Source: Cardiocondyla obscurior (Eukaryota > Arthropoda > Insecta > Hymenoptera > Formicidae). From it: a stretch of DNA of 64,000 nt. Below the pieces are notes generated by a model, which did not search any database, was not told the DNA's origin, and was given only the letters and a program-made list of their open reading frames with translations. Shown in pieces: positions 11,501-23,420 of the stretch. The translations under genes and the position numbers were made by a program. The DNA lies in NCBI RefSeq assembly GCF_019399895.1, contig NC_091887.1:3224001-3288000 (forward strand), in the 5' to 3' direction. How positions within the stretch are numbered: position 1 is the first letter of the stretch; each line of letters begins with the position of its first letter.

Positions 11501-14500
11501 TTCCAAATTATAGTTTTCGCTTGGCGCCAAACCTTTATTCGATACTCGCGCAATTTTATTTATCCCGCTCGATATTAAGTGCCTATAATCATTTGCGGTC
11601 CGACAGAAATATCCAGTAATCGAGATTGTTTGGTAATCCCGCGAGGTAAAAACAACCGCGTACATCGCCATAATTTACGCGAGGCGGTAATAAGCTCGCG
11701 TTCGCGTGTAATGCGATAGCGAGCCTTTTTGATACGCAAGCGCGTGTCCTTGCACCATCGCCGCAACATTAAAATAACGTCACGAAATAGGATCGAATGC
11801 GTTTCCAGCGAAGGAAGTCGTTCGCGCGGAAATTCATTGTGAATTCTATAACACGCGCTCGCGTTTATTGTCGCGTGCAGCGGCTTTTCGATACGTAATA
11901 CGAGCGCGGATCAGCCAAGTGGAGTGAAAAATGTACAGCGAGGCCGTAGCGGCCGTTAAAAATCAGGACAATTAGCTCGACGAAGTATTTCGAGGAAACG
12001 ACGGACAAACGGATGGATCGATTTAAATAGATTACATCGCGCTCCTCCGCTCTTCTTCCAGCCTCAGTCTGGAATTCGCTGACGCTTCGTTAGAAATCGG
12101 ACTGTTACACAATTGTAGAATTTGTCCTTGTACTAAACCTCCTCTGTTCTTGATCGTGATTAATTGATTCGCAGGAAGCTGGAGATTCCTCGCGATTGAC
12201 TTACGATGCACCGTTATTACGCACGTTTGATCGGTGACGTAACAGGGCGTGCGCGAGAGGAAAATAGTTTGCGCGCGTCCGTGACGCATCGGCGGCGCGG
12301 AGCAAATATTTAAACGAAACAGAAACGCGGCCGAGGACCCGGAACGTCGCCGTGCGTGAAAGAGCCCGGGCTCCTTACGTTTTTCGCGCTGGGTAACATT
12401 TTAGAGAGGTGCGACCCCTTTTTCTTATTTTAAATCTAGTAACGAGGTTGACCGCCGACTAGCAATAAGAGAAAGAGAGATAAGAGAAGAGAAAGGGCAA
12501 CGCGGCGACTTGACATATTTGCCGAAAGTCGCATGGCGATCTTCGGCGCGAGGCGAGCGAGAGAGGTAAGGCGAGGCGAGGCGTCTAGTATGAAAACGTC
12601 GATTCTATCGCGCGGCTCGAGACGCGACGGCCTGCGCCTTGTAAGCGTGGGACTCGGCGACGCCCGTGTACTTGGCCTGCGCGGGGAGTCGCGTAGCGTA
12701 AACCTCCGTAAAGTGTCGCGTACGCTCGCCGTACGTACGTGGCGTACGTTCTCTGCGTTTCAGTTCGAGTTGCACCGCCACGCGACGCGGGCCAACGCCG
12801 TTCCTCCACGACGCACGCGTCGCGACGCGCAGATTCTGCGGGCGTTTCGAAACCGACTCGCCCAGCCGGTCGGCCGCGCTCGCGAAGAGGAGCAGGAAGG
12901 ACGGTAGGAGAGACTTGGAAGCTGGAAAGTCAAAAAAAAGGTGATTAGCGAAAGAGAGAAAGAGAAATAGGACGGCGATCGATCTCTCTAGCGATCCGAG
13001 GCTTCGTTTTACGATCTCGTGCCTGCTCGCGAGCGGACGCGGCAAAGTGAAATCGCTGGTGAACGCGCACGGCACACGTGGACGCGCGCGTGTCAGGTGA
13101 ATCAATGGATAGAGTTTGTTATTCAGCGTACACACGCTGCCTGAAGCATATTTAGACACGGCGGGTTTTCAGCAACGGAGGCCACGGCGGTCCGTGACGT
13201 AACTTTGTGCTCGTTCCCGTTCATAAAAAAAAAAAAGAATATAAAATAAAAGAGGAAAAACAAACGAGTGGAATTAATTTTCTAGTTGCGAAACCCGTCG
13301 GGAGAAACGGATGCGTCGTAAATGTTGCGCTATTAATTCATGAGAAGAGTTTCAAAGTTAATAATTTAAAGATTTCTTCATTTACGAATTAAAAAAAAAT
13401 AAAGAATTAACAATAAGACTCTATAGATGTTGAATTAAATATTAAATATTGTGGCAAACGACTTGGAATTATTTTAAAAAGATCAACGGGGATTTCGTAT
13501 AATGTAATATTAATAATAAGGGTAATGTAATATTAATTATAATTATTCCATTTTACTTATTCCATTTCAATAAAATAATCCGCATTGATTTTCATAACAG
13601 TTAACATTTCCATTCCTGTTCTATAATATTTTTCCTGACGTACGCAGAACTTAAATATAACTTACAACTTATTAAATGATATTTAATTGAAGAAAATCGA
13701 CTCGAAAAGGATTGAAGAACACAATAAGGCACCTTATCGTACGAACAATCCATTCTATAGCTCTGCGTCGTATACACCTGCAACTTCAACCCCTCCGATT
13801 TACGTGCTTCCCCTAAGGGCGATGTCTATCGTGTTTCTCGTTTTAGGGCCGCTAAGACCGAGGCGAGGCAGGGGGTGGCACGCACGGCAACGAAAGAATC
13901 GATCGTCATAAAATCGAGGTGAAAATCTATCAAACTGGGCGACGGAAAAGGGAAGCATCGTCGGGTGAGAATGGCGGACGAAGCCCAGCAAAGCCAGCAG
14001 CCGACCACCAAAAGGCACAAAGTTCTCAGCCATCTGCCCATCGTTGTCAAGGTTCTCGAGGTGGTGAGTATAGCCTTGCAATTTAATTCGAATCAATCGT
14101 TCGAGGAACGCGCGAGCTACGACGCACTTTGTGCCTCGCTCCCGAGATTCTCTCTTCGCGCGAGATTTTGAGTAACGCAATTGACTTCACCACCGAAAAT
14201 CGCGCTTTTTAATCTTGGGGCATCTCGATTCTTATCGACTCGCGACTCGGTTCTCCACCTGCATAACGCGACGTTATTTTCCTCCTCGTTCGCTATGCAT
14301 TATGCAGCGCACGACGAACCCTGAATAATAATCATCATCTTTTTTTTCCCTCCCTTCCATTAGCGATTAATGAATAGCACTAAGTGCGTATATTTTATTA
14401 CTTCTCGACGCAGATCCTGGCCATTTTCGCGATCGGCCTGGCAGTGGACCCGATGAACTCGTTCCAGCGGATTTTCAACAAGCCGCGACTAAAGCTGGAC

Positions 14501-17500
14501 GATGCGGCTACTATTTACGTCTCGGTCGCCGGCTACATTCTCATCAATGCGCTCTTCATCATCAGCCATGTGCTGGGTGATCGCGTGCCGAAAAGAACGG
14601 TAACGCCTCTCTTCTATAAAGCGCATATTAAAAAATTCACTACGAGCTTCTGCGTCTCGTTTCTGCGGCGCACTTATATCCTATTATACACTACTCTCTG
14701 CGGCCTCTCGAGACTAAAGAGCACACAAACAAGTATACACACTCCGCGCGCATCCTCGTTGCACGCAAGGTATAAGTGCAAACGACTATAAGGCAATTTC
14801 AAGGATGAGCTTTACAATCCTGAATATTTCACCATTTTTTATAAGAAAGGCGAGGATCGATCTCGAATTAATCACCAAAGTTTTCGCAAACGAGATTTTA
14901 AATTGACTTTTTTTTTTTCTTTTTTTTTTTAATAAGGAATAAAGTCGCGTGACGCGCGTATATTAATCGTGCTTGTTGATGAATCCCTTTAGTCAGCTTT
15001 CGCGGAGATTAGCGACCGATACCGTAAACATCCCTGTTACGTTATTACCGTAAACTCGCGTCCTTGTTATATTATGTCCACAGCGAAGAATGTCATAGAT
15101 CGCGACTAGATACGCGCCTAGTTCGTTTGTACAGCTGAGTCATTACCGCGGCGGCTGCGTGTGCGTTAATTAGCAGACGCATCAAGGCCTCGTTGCGCGC
15201 GAGGCACGCCACACTTCGAATATCGTTTTACACGTTGTTCGAGAATGTGTCGCCAAGCGAAAATCGCGCGACAAACCAAACAGCGAGACCGAAAACCTCC
15301 GCGGTCGCTCCGTGAATTATCGCGATTCTTCAACTGTGCAAATTTCGCATTACGCGTCGCGTTGTAGCACGTGCAATCGGGAAGTCGCGGCCATTATCTC
15401 GGCAAACAGCTCGAGAAATATTTCAGCCTCGCAGACGGCAGGTTTCTTTTCACCGGCAATTAAGAAACAAACGTGGAGCCTCTCGTCACGGCCACGTGAC
15501 GCGGACAAATCGTACATTTAATTCACAACTATTAATCGAATGTTACAGCTCCTGATGTTCGCGACCGTGGGCGCGTTTATGCACATCGTGTCCGGAAGCC
15601 TGCTGGTCCACAATTGGCGCCAGATGAACGGCCCCCAGTACTACGTTTACAACAACGAGATTCATCCCAGCAAGCAGTACATGGACATGCTCATATCGTC
15701 GGCCGTGTTCACGTTCGTGTGCGCAGCGGCGTTTATCACGGAAATTATCGCTCTTCTGAGATACGCGTGAGCGGAGATTTTCGCGAAAGGCAGATCCGAA
15801 AGTTGAAGAAACTCGCGAAACGTGTCACCAAAGCTATGGATAGTCCACTTGAAAAGAAATTTCAGCATTTATCGCTACGAGCAAATTCACGAGCTTTTTG
15901 AAATTTACGTTAATTATATACGCGCCAATAATTTGTAGAAATTTAATTAAGAATCGCGTTGATATTTATAAGTTGAAAAGATTATTTTTAAAGTTAAAGG
16001 TACACAGATTACGTTTGTCGAATTTGTCAATTGTGGCTTTAATATCTACCGCGGAATAGAATACATTGCGAAATCTTTTAATTTTGAAAGATTATCGGCA
16101 CACATTCAATACATAAAGTCGTATATTAGAAATAGTAATAATATTATATGTTTGTTATCACAGTAGTAGCATATAAGGTCGTGTATATGCGTGTAATTAT
16201 CGTTAGAAAAGTTTTAGCAATTAGTTGAATTAGTGCAGTTACAGTAATTATCTAGTAACGAGAGCAACTACGAAATTGCAATCTTCGCGCGCAACAGTCG
16301 CGAATACCGAAACACTCTTTTGCCGTTCGGATAAAAATTATCCACCTGCGGGCAAATCCGTCCATTTTGTACCTGTAAGGCGTTTATTTACAAAATATTT
16401 TAATAAGCATTAAGCTGTACTTTTAAGTAAAACGTAAAAAAAAAAAAAAAGAATCTTTTCTTAAGTATTTTACATTTAAATCTTTATTCACTTTTCTAAA
16501 CGAAAATCGTGTCTGTTTATTAGATCGCAGCTGATAATTTAAAAAACTTACAGCGACGATTGATAATGCATACGCAAAGTCATAAAAATTTCATGCTCTA
16601 TGTGTTTTCTTTTTTCTGTTTAATGCTTGTATTTTGTATACAAATAAAATAACTTTAAAGATATAAAAAAAAAAAATGAATGTCCTCGATTAATATTAAC
16701 TAGTGAAGAGCACGTGAACAGCAAACGTATATGAAGTTAGTTATTTTGCGGCACGACGATTATCATCATTGAGAAACAAAAATATGCAATATGAAAACGT
16801 CAAAAATATGAAATAGAGGTTTCTTCACGTGTGCGCATATACGTATGCGTTGGCATATCGTATCATATAATATTACTGTATCAAAAACCACGTTAACATG
16901 GTAAGCGAGCAAAACTGAAAATTAAACGAATAGACAACGAAAAGGATAAAAGTACCAAGAATAAATGTACATTTAAAATTGCAGAAGCTGTTGCGGCAAA
17001 AAATGAACAGATGCATGATGACGACGATCAAGCCACTGAGGATATTTCAATTCGTGCGTAACTCCTCATTATTATATTTAAGTGCAATCTCGATATCATC
17101 AGAAGCACCCACCGATAAATCTATTGTCTATTGTAAAATTCTTTTTCTCGCGACAGTTCACGGTCCTGCTAATATTCGCGTTCGCGATCTACATGATCGT
17201 TATGAACTCTTTGCCGATAGACGACATCGCCTGCATTTTCTTAATCGTCTTGTCAGGAGTGTACGTTTTCGTTTTGGCCGTTGAGCTGATCAGTTACTTT
17301 GCCGGGAGCGCCTTGCACATTATTCCGGTAATTAACGTCGTACTATGCGCATTACTGTTCAGTGAAATCAGAGTCGCGTTAAGAAAAAACGCCGCTTAAT
17401 GTTTTAAAAATTAGAACCGTCTCGCGAGAATGCGGACCGGTTACCAAAACAGATGTTTCTCTCATAAATTTAAAACCAAAACGAAAAATAGAATAATTAT

Positions 17501-20500
17501 TTATTATCAGTGGCAATAATACTTTTTAATGCTCTTTACTTAAAAGACTTGATCTCACTGAAAAGAATTAATGTATTATTAATCACCGTTAACTACAATT
17601 GTAGATGGTTATATTTTCTTTACTTGGCGTGTTATTCTTCAAGACCGCTGGAATTTTATTCATCGTCTACGGTCTTACACACTTCGTGATAGAATTAGTA
17701 ATAATGATCCTGTGCCTATTGACGGCGCTATTATTTTTGATCGACGTTACGATGGTACTCGTGTGAGTCTCTACCTTAAATCCTTTGAAACAAAATTGAA
17801 ATCGAATAAAATTATATCGCAATAAAACTAAATGTTTTCAGATTTTGGAAGAAAAGATGCTCGATCTGTAAACGATGCTGCAACAACAATAACGAGTCGG
17901 GCACTTTATTACAAAAGGCCGAGGATCGACGTGAACCATCAGAACTAACCGGAGTGCTCGATAAGGCAAAATAAAATTAAAACATCAGTCTTCTTTATCG
18001 CAATAATTCGTACAATTTAAATTTAATTAAATTAGTATTATATCACTCTTATTACATTCGCATCTTTCGCGTACAAATGTAGAATGTAATGCGGCATGAT
18101 GTAACAACCAGTCTGAGTGACATCACGATACCTCGCGAACTGGAGGATGTTAAGGTTCCCGAGCATTGTTACCGCAAAGTCGGATACCCTCGGCGGCGAG
18201 AGTACATCGATCGTTCTACCTGCGTGCCATCGTTATACAATCTCAACGTCGCCGAAATTCAAACGGATGCGAAACAAGTGTTCGGCGCCGAAACTCAAGT
18301 GAGTCGGACTGACCAGAATTCAACTCCCGTCGGCAAAGAGCTCTTTTCTTATTTGAAAATAAATCTACTTACGAGATTCCAATTATTAAAACAAAGAAAC
18401 GTGCGGTTTTGTCAATTTGCCACGCTATTTGTCAGCGGAAGTTACCTTTTTTCTTTCTTTTAAATTTACATACGTATTTCTGAACGAAATCAGACTCCGC
18501 GAGCGGCTACGAAGGAGACACCGATGCAAACGTTGAGTAAATGCGAGTTTTGCTATCGACCAATACAACTCCCGACCACCGAAGGGGCAATGTCCAGCAC
18601 GCATTGTATTCAGCATTCGTCACAATGGGGTTATCCCGCTGTCGTGCAGTTCGTTCGCGGCGTACCGTGTTGCCCCGGGTAATTTTCTAGTTTTTACATC
18701 CGGAAAATTTAGAAAGTTACACGAATTATCATTTTCGCAGATGCAAATGCACAGCGGATACAACGCAGTCGGCGACAGTCAAGTTAGATCCTAACAAAAC
18801 GTTGACGATTGAAGCAGCACAGGAGGTTGCGAGTAAATCTGACATATTATATAAAAATATATTAAATTTTTATCGGATGGAATAGGTCAGAGAAATCGAC
18901 CAGACGCGTTGTCTTAAAAAATGACGTGGTTTACCTTTAGCCTCGTGTACTGTAATTTTCGATCTATTTTCACCCGCGTCTCCTTTACAATAGTTTAAAT
19001 CTAAATTTTGCCTGATAATCATCGCTGACTAATTTTCGTCTCAAAGATGTGGAAAAAGAAAACGACGTCACAAAACTGACGGCGAAGCCTACCACGTATT
19101 CTGACGTCTCGCTTCAAAATGAAAATAATAAAATAACGAACTTCACGTGCGTATAAATTTATACAAATTTCAAAAGCAATTATTTTACTCGAAAATATTT
19201 CAATCTTTTATATAAAAGAAAAATATCTTTAACTTTTGATAACGACTGAAAAAAAATTAAAGATGTGGATAAAGAATATCCCGAGTCGAAACTACGATTT
19301 ATGATTTAATTAATTTTAGCTACAAACGACAAGCAGATGCAACGAAAGATAACGCAAAGGCAGGAAATAAAAAAAAAATTGGATCGAAGAGGTCCGAAAA
19401 AGTTGAGGAGTCAATCTTTAAAGAAGTAAAGGGAGCGGAGGATGGCGCGGAAGGAAGCGAAGAAGCAGAGGCAATCGAGGTGAACGAGACGAGTGAAAGA
19501 AGCATGGGTGGAGAACACTCCAGAACCTATCAAGAATTTATGCGCGCAATAGAAGAAGGAAGCGTAACAGACTCGGAGGAACACGTGTAGGTGTATTATT
19601 TTACATAACGCGACACAATAATCGATTCAGCCATGCGTCTCGTATATGCATAGTTGAATCGAAAGTCACTGCACAGACTGATGAAACGAATGATTCAATA
19701 TACGGGAAACGAACGTTGTAGGAGCGGGCCGTCGATGATGCCACCGAGGACGAAGCCTCGAGCACTGTTACATTTGAAGTTGAACAAAATAGATCCAGTC
19801 AAGGACGCGTAAGCGCTTTCACAAACGCGAGTTTGATAAATTTCAATAATTTCGACTCATTTACTTGCTATTTAGAAATGTGTCCGATGACAATTGCATC
19901 TTTGAAAGGGCATCGACGGCGCGTGACAATCAAGCTGCTCAAAAAGTAAAAAATATTTCGATTACTAGACGATTAGGTCCTAAAACATAAATTCCATAAA
20001 AACAGATAACAAATTGCCATTTAATTAAAATTTGATTTATTAACGAAAATCGCTTACTGATTTTAGATAACAAGCAAACTAAAAAGTGCGGATTCGAGAA
20101 AGTTACGATGTTCCAATTGTCGATTACACCTTCGTGATAGAGGAATCGGAAATGTAAGCATTAAAACAATAGTAGATGAAAAACCGAAGTTAGATGATTG
20201 GAAATAATTTCCCATTCGCAGAATGTTAAACTCAAGTGGGACGCTTGCCCGAGATGTGGTCGATCGCAAAAATACGCGGCTTCTCTTGCTTGAATGTAAT
20301 TATGTTTATAACAGATACCTTGCGCATATACCGTCACGACCAGAAAATGTCGATCATGATCGCTTCATTAACATTCTTTATCCTTTATAATAAGTCATTA
20401 GGAACAGCGATTAAGGAACACATGCGGAATATTGTCATCGCGCAGACACGCTGAAAAAAAATAAGTGACGCTGCGATCGCATTATTAATTATTATATCTG

Positions 20501-23420
20501 TAACGTAATCTTAAACAATATTATCGGAAGAACATGATTCATACTCCTTTGCAACGTTCTTTAGGAAACATGATATCAAATTGTCACCGGCGGGACGCAC
20601 GTCGCTTTTAATCTGATGTAATATTTAATATTAGTGCTAGCTTATAACAATTATTGTCGATTGTATCATTATCATTCGTTCGCAGGGCACTCTTAAAAGA
20701 AACCTTAAAAGAAATCTTTGGCGCAATATCCGAGATACATAAATTTGCTTAATTTTCAGAAAAACCTCGTAATACTTTTGTTACTCCGTGCACGTGAAAA
20801 AATATAATGATAAAAAAAATGTAAAACTTAGTTTAAAAATCGTACGATTAAATGATAGAGATAGTTCCTCCTTGCTCTTAAAATAAATCGAATAAATATT
20901 TAATACGAGACTTAATCCAATATAAATTTGCAGCTTCGCAAATGAACTTAGCAAGTGAGGCACCGTTAAATCCTTGTAAAATAATCGCATATCAGCGATT
21001 ACATACTTAAAAAAAAAAAAAAAAAATAGTAACATTTATTGATAAAATGGTACAAAATAAAATCGCGCAAATTGTTAATTTCCGTTGAACACGGCCATTG
21101 TGAGAAAACGCGATGAGCTTAGCTATACTTAAAAAAAGGGGGAAAAAAGACATGCAGTCTTAAAAGTCTCTCTAATAGCAACGTCAATAATAAAAAAATA
21201 TACTTAGATTCTATAATGACTGTTTCATTAGAATGCACGAGATAAACATTAAAAACGTTACCGTTCTTTAAAACCTACGTAAAATTTCGAAGGTAAAAAA
21301 AAAAAAACAGAAACAAACAAAAATAAAATAAAACAAAAAGAGAACGAAAATTATAGCTGCGTGCGAGCTAATTCTTGCTTTAGGATCGGCCTGAAACGAG
21401 ATTTCTCGTTCTTCGCGACGTCGAACGGGACACAGCAGGACGTTGCGTTTTCCTCGGGTCTGCTAAACGGTGCAAAGTTGAAAACGAGATTCGAGGAGCA
21501 GTTCTGAACACGGCACGGCACGGTGGATGAAACTGGAAACGGTATCGCTTCGCTGTTTCCCGCTCTCGTCGCTATTCCATCGCGCCAGATATCGTAGTCG
21601 TCGAATTTCTTGTTAATCTGAACAGCGCTCGAATCGATCGCGACTGATCCCTGAACGCCGGTCTGCTCAGGGTACTTGTACGACTGACAATTGTAATTTT
21701 CGTGAGCGTGATGCGCGACAAACGAGGATTGCGGATAAATTACAGCGTCCTTCGAACAGAGATAAACCGGATGCTTCACCAACACGTAGCACGCCGGGTA
21801 GTTTTGATGGTAAGCGGGGATGATCGGTTGAATCCGATCGATCGCTTTGCCGGTCGAGAAAGAGGACTGACGGCTCGAGACGTCGAGGTTGTTTGAATAC
21901 TGGCAGCCGTTGAGCAAAGGATACTGCGACGGGTACATCACATCATTCTCCAAATTGTGCCAAAGTTTTTTGATCCCTTTGGACAGCGACGGAATGTCGT
22001 CGTAACCCTTCGATTTGTCGCTGAAACTCTTAGGCAAAGTGGGTACCAGATCTGGTAACGCGGGCACCAGATTCGACTTCCACATGTCGAAGTCGGGAAA
22101 ACTGTTCGCCGCGTCTTTCTTCCACATCTTATCTTGAAAGTGGCAGTTACCATTCGACGGCTGCACGTTGTTGTTGATTTCTGTGAGCATCGTTCGCGAC
22201 TTGTCGTCGGACAGAACATCCATAGCCGATAGGGCTAGCATGGTGGAGTACCGAGTGGGATGATGTCCGTTACTGGTGGAATTGCTAACAGATTTGTTAC
22301 CGATCCAGTTGCCGCCACCGCTCGGCGGGCAGATCGGCGAAAGTTGCTTTCGGTTTTCGCTTTTGGAAATGTTTTGCGTCGTCGGTGGGGCCGATGTATG
22401 AGGGACAATCTTTTTGGGCTCCAGAAACTTTCGCGTAATCTGTACGTTGCCCTTGTCGTCGACCATGCCGCGATCTTCGTACTGAATATGGTAAGGAAAT
22501 TAAATATATTGTCTAACGCATCTCAAACATCTCAAGTCAATTGACAATTATTTTGAATAACCATCGCCAGGATACAAAGAGTACATCGATCAAATTATCT
22601 GCTGTAAAACATTTTGTAATAATTATGTCATATTGGAATACGCATTTTAGTTATGACGTAATCAACGGAAATTCGCCAGGCACCCGATAATTTAAGCATT
22701 TCGCTTGCAACTGATCATGGCCGTTTTTAAACTTTTGTTATTTCAAATAACCTCCGGGGGGTCCGAGATAACAGTGATGTTTTCGAAATACACATCACGT
22801 CAATCGATAAGACGTGCGCGGCAATGTAACGCTGATAAAAAGTTTTGCAATCCTCTCGCAGGGGGGGCTTGTCTGTTGCCTTACTGTTTGCGGATCAAAA
22901 TTATTTCTACTCACAAGTATATGCTCTCGCATATCGGGATATTTAATAATATAATTATACAATATTAGCAATTACGATTTAGTCGTCACTAATTCGAGTT
23001 AGGAAAATAATCCAGGATCATACCTAACAACCCATTTCCAGCAATGTGAATAAACCTTAACCTACTCATTCGCTTTCATTAAATCTCTTTCCAGCGCAAA
23101 TAAACTTAAATTCACTTTAACCTGTTCCTTATCATCTCTTTCTATTCCCAAGACTCTGGAACGCGATAAAAAGTTGATAGGAAAATGTAGCTCTAAATTT
23201 AAGACGAGCAAAGTTAAACATAATTTCGCGATGAAAACGAGCAGAAGTACAACAATGGTACACGTACCATTTCGGCCTTGGCTAGGTAAATCCAGAGTTT
23301 GCGCCACGTGCTGAACTTGTTCTGCTCGCTAAAGTTGTAGCGCATCTCCTTCGACGCGTACCGGGTCGACAGCGGGCTGCGGTAATCGCAGTAAACGTTC
23401 GGCACTTTCGAGATATTCAT
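5552..23420 (-). CDS. AdSL: Adenylosuccinate lyase
   Basis: Cytosolic purine-synthesis enzyme that releases fumarate from SAICAR and from adenylosuccinate. Exons in coding order: 23420-23268, 7522-7319, 7160-6878, 6745-6594, 6471-6073, 5815-5552. All phases agree and the total is 484 aa, the same length as human ADSL. Exon 1 carries YRSPLSTRYASKEM and ends LAKAEM; exon 2 begins ELGLPI, matching the human junction region. Catalytic elements fall at human numbering: His86 in RHDVMAHVH and His159 in GFTHLQPAQ. The signature GSSAMPYKRNPMRSE, with the active-site serine loop, is at about 288-302. Intron 1 is 15,745 bp and holds four opposite-strand genes plus a same-strand exon assigned to the RRM gene. 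The exon 3 donor (GTCTGT) is weak, but phase and protein continuity support it. Confidence 0.95.
7643..7724 (+). promoter_or_regulatory. Putative GATA-factor sites upstream of Ssk
   Basis: AGATAA occurs at 7643-7648 and 7719-7724, and TTATC (reverse GATAA) at 7681-7685, all 100-180 bp before the Ssk start. GATA factors drive many insect midgut genes and Ssk is a gut junction gene, so these are plausible control sites. This is inferred from short motifs that also occur by chance. Confidence 0.3.
7823..9966 (+). CDS. Ssk: Snakeskin, smooth septate junction four-TM protein
   Basis: Exons 7823-7873, 9150-9356, 9580-9699 and 9868-9966, all phase 0, give 158 aa (Drosophila Ssk is about 162 aa). 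The segments LILYRTGY, GEFLGVGGTWNLNE, DAEIVASGVFVG, HYWHGYQ and VGLAVGSLCVLEGA closely follow Drosophila Ssk. Four hydrophobic segments lie near residues 10-30, 50-72, 88-108 and 127-150. In Drosophila, Ssk works with Mesh and Tsp2A to build the smooth septate junctions that seal midgut and Malpighian tubule epithelia. The gene lies wholly inside adenylosuccinate lyase intron 1 on the opposite strand; its start is only 300 bp from lyase exon 2. The stop codon overlaps one AATAAA and a second follows at 9987. Confidence 0.95.
9987..9992 (+). terminator. Poly(A) signal, Ssk
   Basis: AATAAA 21 nt after the stop codon. Another overlaps the stop itself at 9965-9970. The 3' UTR must be very short if either is used. 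Confidence 0.5.
9993..13970. other. Noncoding DNA within AdSL intron 1, between Ssk and the next four-TM gene
   Basis: No supported coding exon. The distal part (about 10.4-13.2 kb) is CpG-rich, with frequent CGCG, CGTACG and TCGCGA words, and gives chance ORFs on both strands. It could hold upstream UTR exons or enhancers of the gene at 13,971, but nothing in the sequence proves it. Confidence 0.5.
12290..13150. other. CpG-dense GC-rich block
   Basis: GC content is clearly above the surroundings and CpG is very frequent. It gives overlapping Arg-rich ORFs on both strands (for example - strand 12605-13159). These lack recognisable domains and look like a composition effect. A promoter or unmethylated island for the gene beginning at 13,971 is one reading. 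Confidence 0.45.
13971..15770 (+). CDS. Ssk-like four-TM (MARVEL-like) membrane protein B
   Basis: Exons 13971-14063, 14414-14599 and 15549-15770, phase 0 throughout, give 166 aa. A polar, Gln-rich N-terminus (MADEAQQSQQ) is followed by VVKVLEV, then TM1 (ILAIFAIGLA), TM2 (YVSVAGYILINALFII), TM3 (MFATVGAFMHIVSG) and TM4 (FTFVCAAAFITEIIALL). The first intron interrupts the start of TM1 and the second falls just before TM3, exactly as in Ssk upstream. Size and topology also match Ssk, though sequence identity is low. The extracellular loops carry no obvious sequon. It lies inside AdSL intron 1, opposite strand. I do not recognise a characterised orthologue; a junction or membrane-scaffold role is inference from the resemblance to Ssk. 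Confidence 0.85.
15771..17002. other. Intergenic/3' UTR region
   Basis: AT-rich, with several A-runs and AATAAA-like words suitable for the 3' end of gene B. No coding exon seen. Confidence 0.5.
17003..17974 (+). CDS. Four-TM membrane protein C with Cys-rich tail
   Basis: Exons 17003-17053, 17157-17327, 17605-17762 and 17842-17974 give 170 aa. The N-terminus ends PLRIFQF, then an intron enters at TM1 (FTVLLIFAFAIYMIV). TM2 contains IFLIVLSGVYVFVLAV, TM3 FSLLGVLFFKTAGILFIVYG and TM4 VIMILCLLTALLFLIDV. The tail starts KKRCSICKRCC, a juxtamembrane Cys cluster suited to palmitoylation (inference), and is otherwise polar. Intron 1 before TM1 and intron 2 before TM3 match Ssk and gene B; the last intron, in phase 2 at the end of TM4, is extra. 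If intron 2 were retained, exon 2 would read on to a stop at 17397-17399 and give a two-TM product. The exact family is not recognised. Confidence 0.8.
18089..20293 (+). CDS. Uncharacterised Cys-motif protein with C-terminal zinc-ribbon-like pattern
   Basis: Nine small exons join in phase to give 389 aa: 18089-18298, 18494-18678, 18741-18832, 19047-19146, 19320-19586, 19722-19808, 19876-19945, 20067-20153, 20222-20293. A TAG lies in frame two codons before the ATG. The N-terminal third has paired cysteines (KCEFC, PCCPGCKC). The centre is acidic and low-complexity (SIFKEVKGAEDGAEG). The C-terminus has LRCSNC followed about 20 residues later by CPRCG, a spacing like a four-Cys zinc ribbon. There are no signal peptide or TM segments. 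I do not recognise the family. It starts only 115 bp after the stop of gene C, so it may share that transcript or use a compact promoter. The exon 5 end (CAC GT|GTAGGT) is the least certain junction, but it is the only one that avoids a stop. Confidence 0.7.
20294..21034. other. Noncoding AT-rich gap between convergent genes
   Basis: Includes a ~20-nt A-run near 21010. It separates the 3' end of the Cys-motif gene (+) from the 3' UTR of the RRM gene (-). No gene seen. Confidence 0.5.
21035..21040 (-). terminator. Candidate poly(A) signal, RRM gene
   Basis: AATAAA on the - strand about 310 nt past the stop at 21351. Confidence 0.4.

Noticed and set aside
12533..13159. Overlapping 124-aa (+) and 184-aa (-) ORFs
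   Set aside because: Both lie in a CpG-dense block, are Arg-rich, lack domains and overlap each other; this is what GC-rich DNA gives by chance.
22705..22968. 87-aa + strand ORF
   Set aside because: Lies in the RRM-gene intron, with no splice-compatible neighbours or domain.
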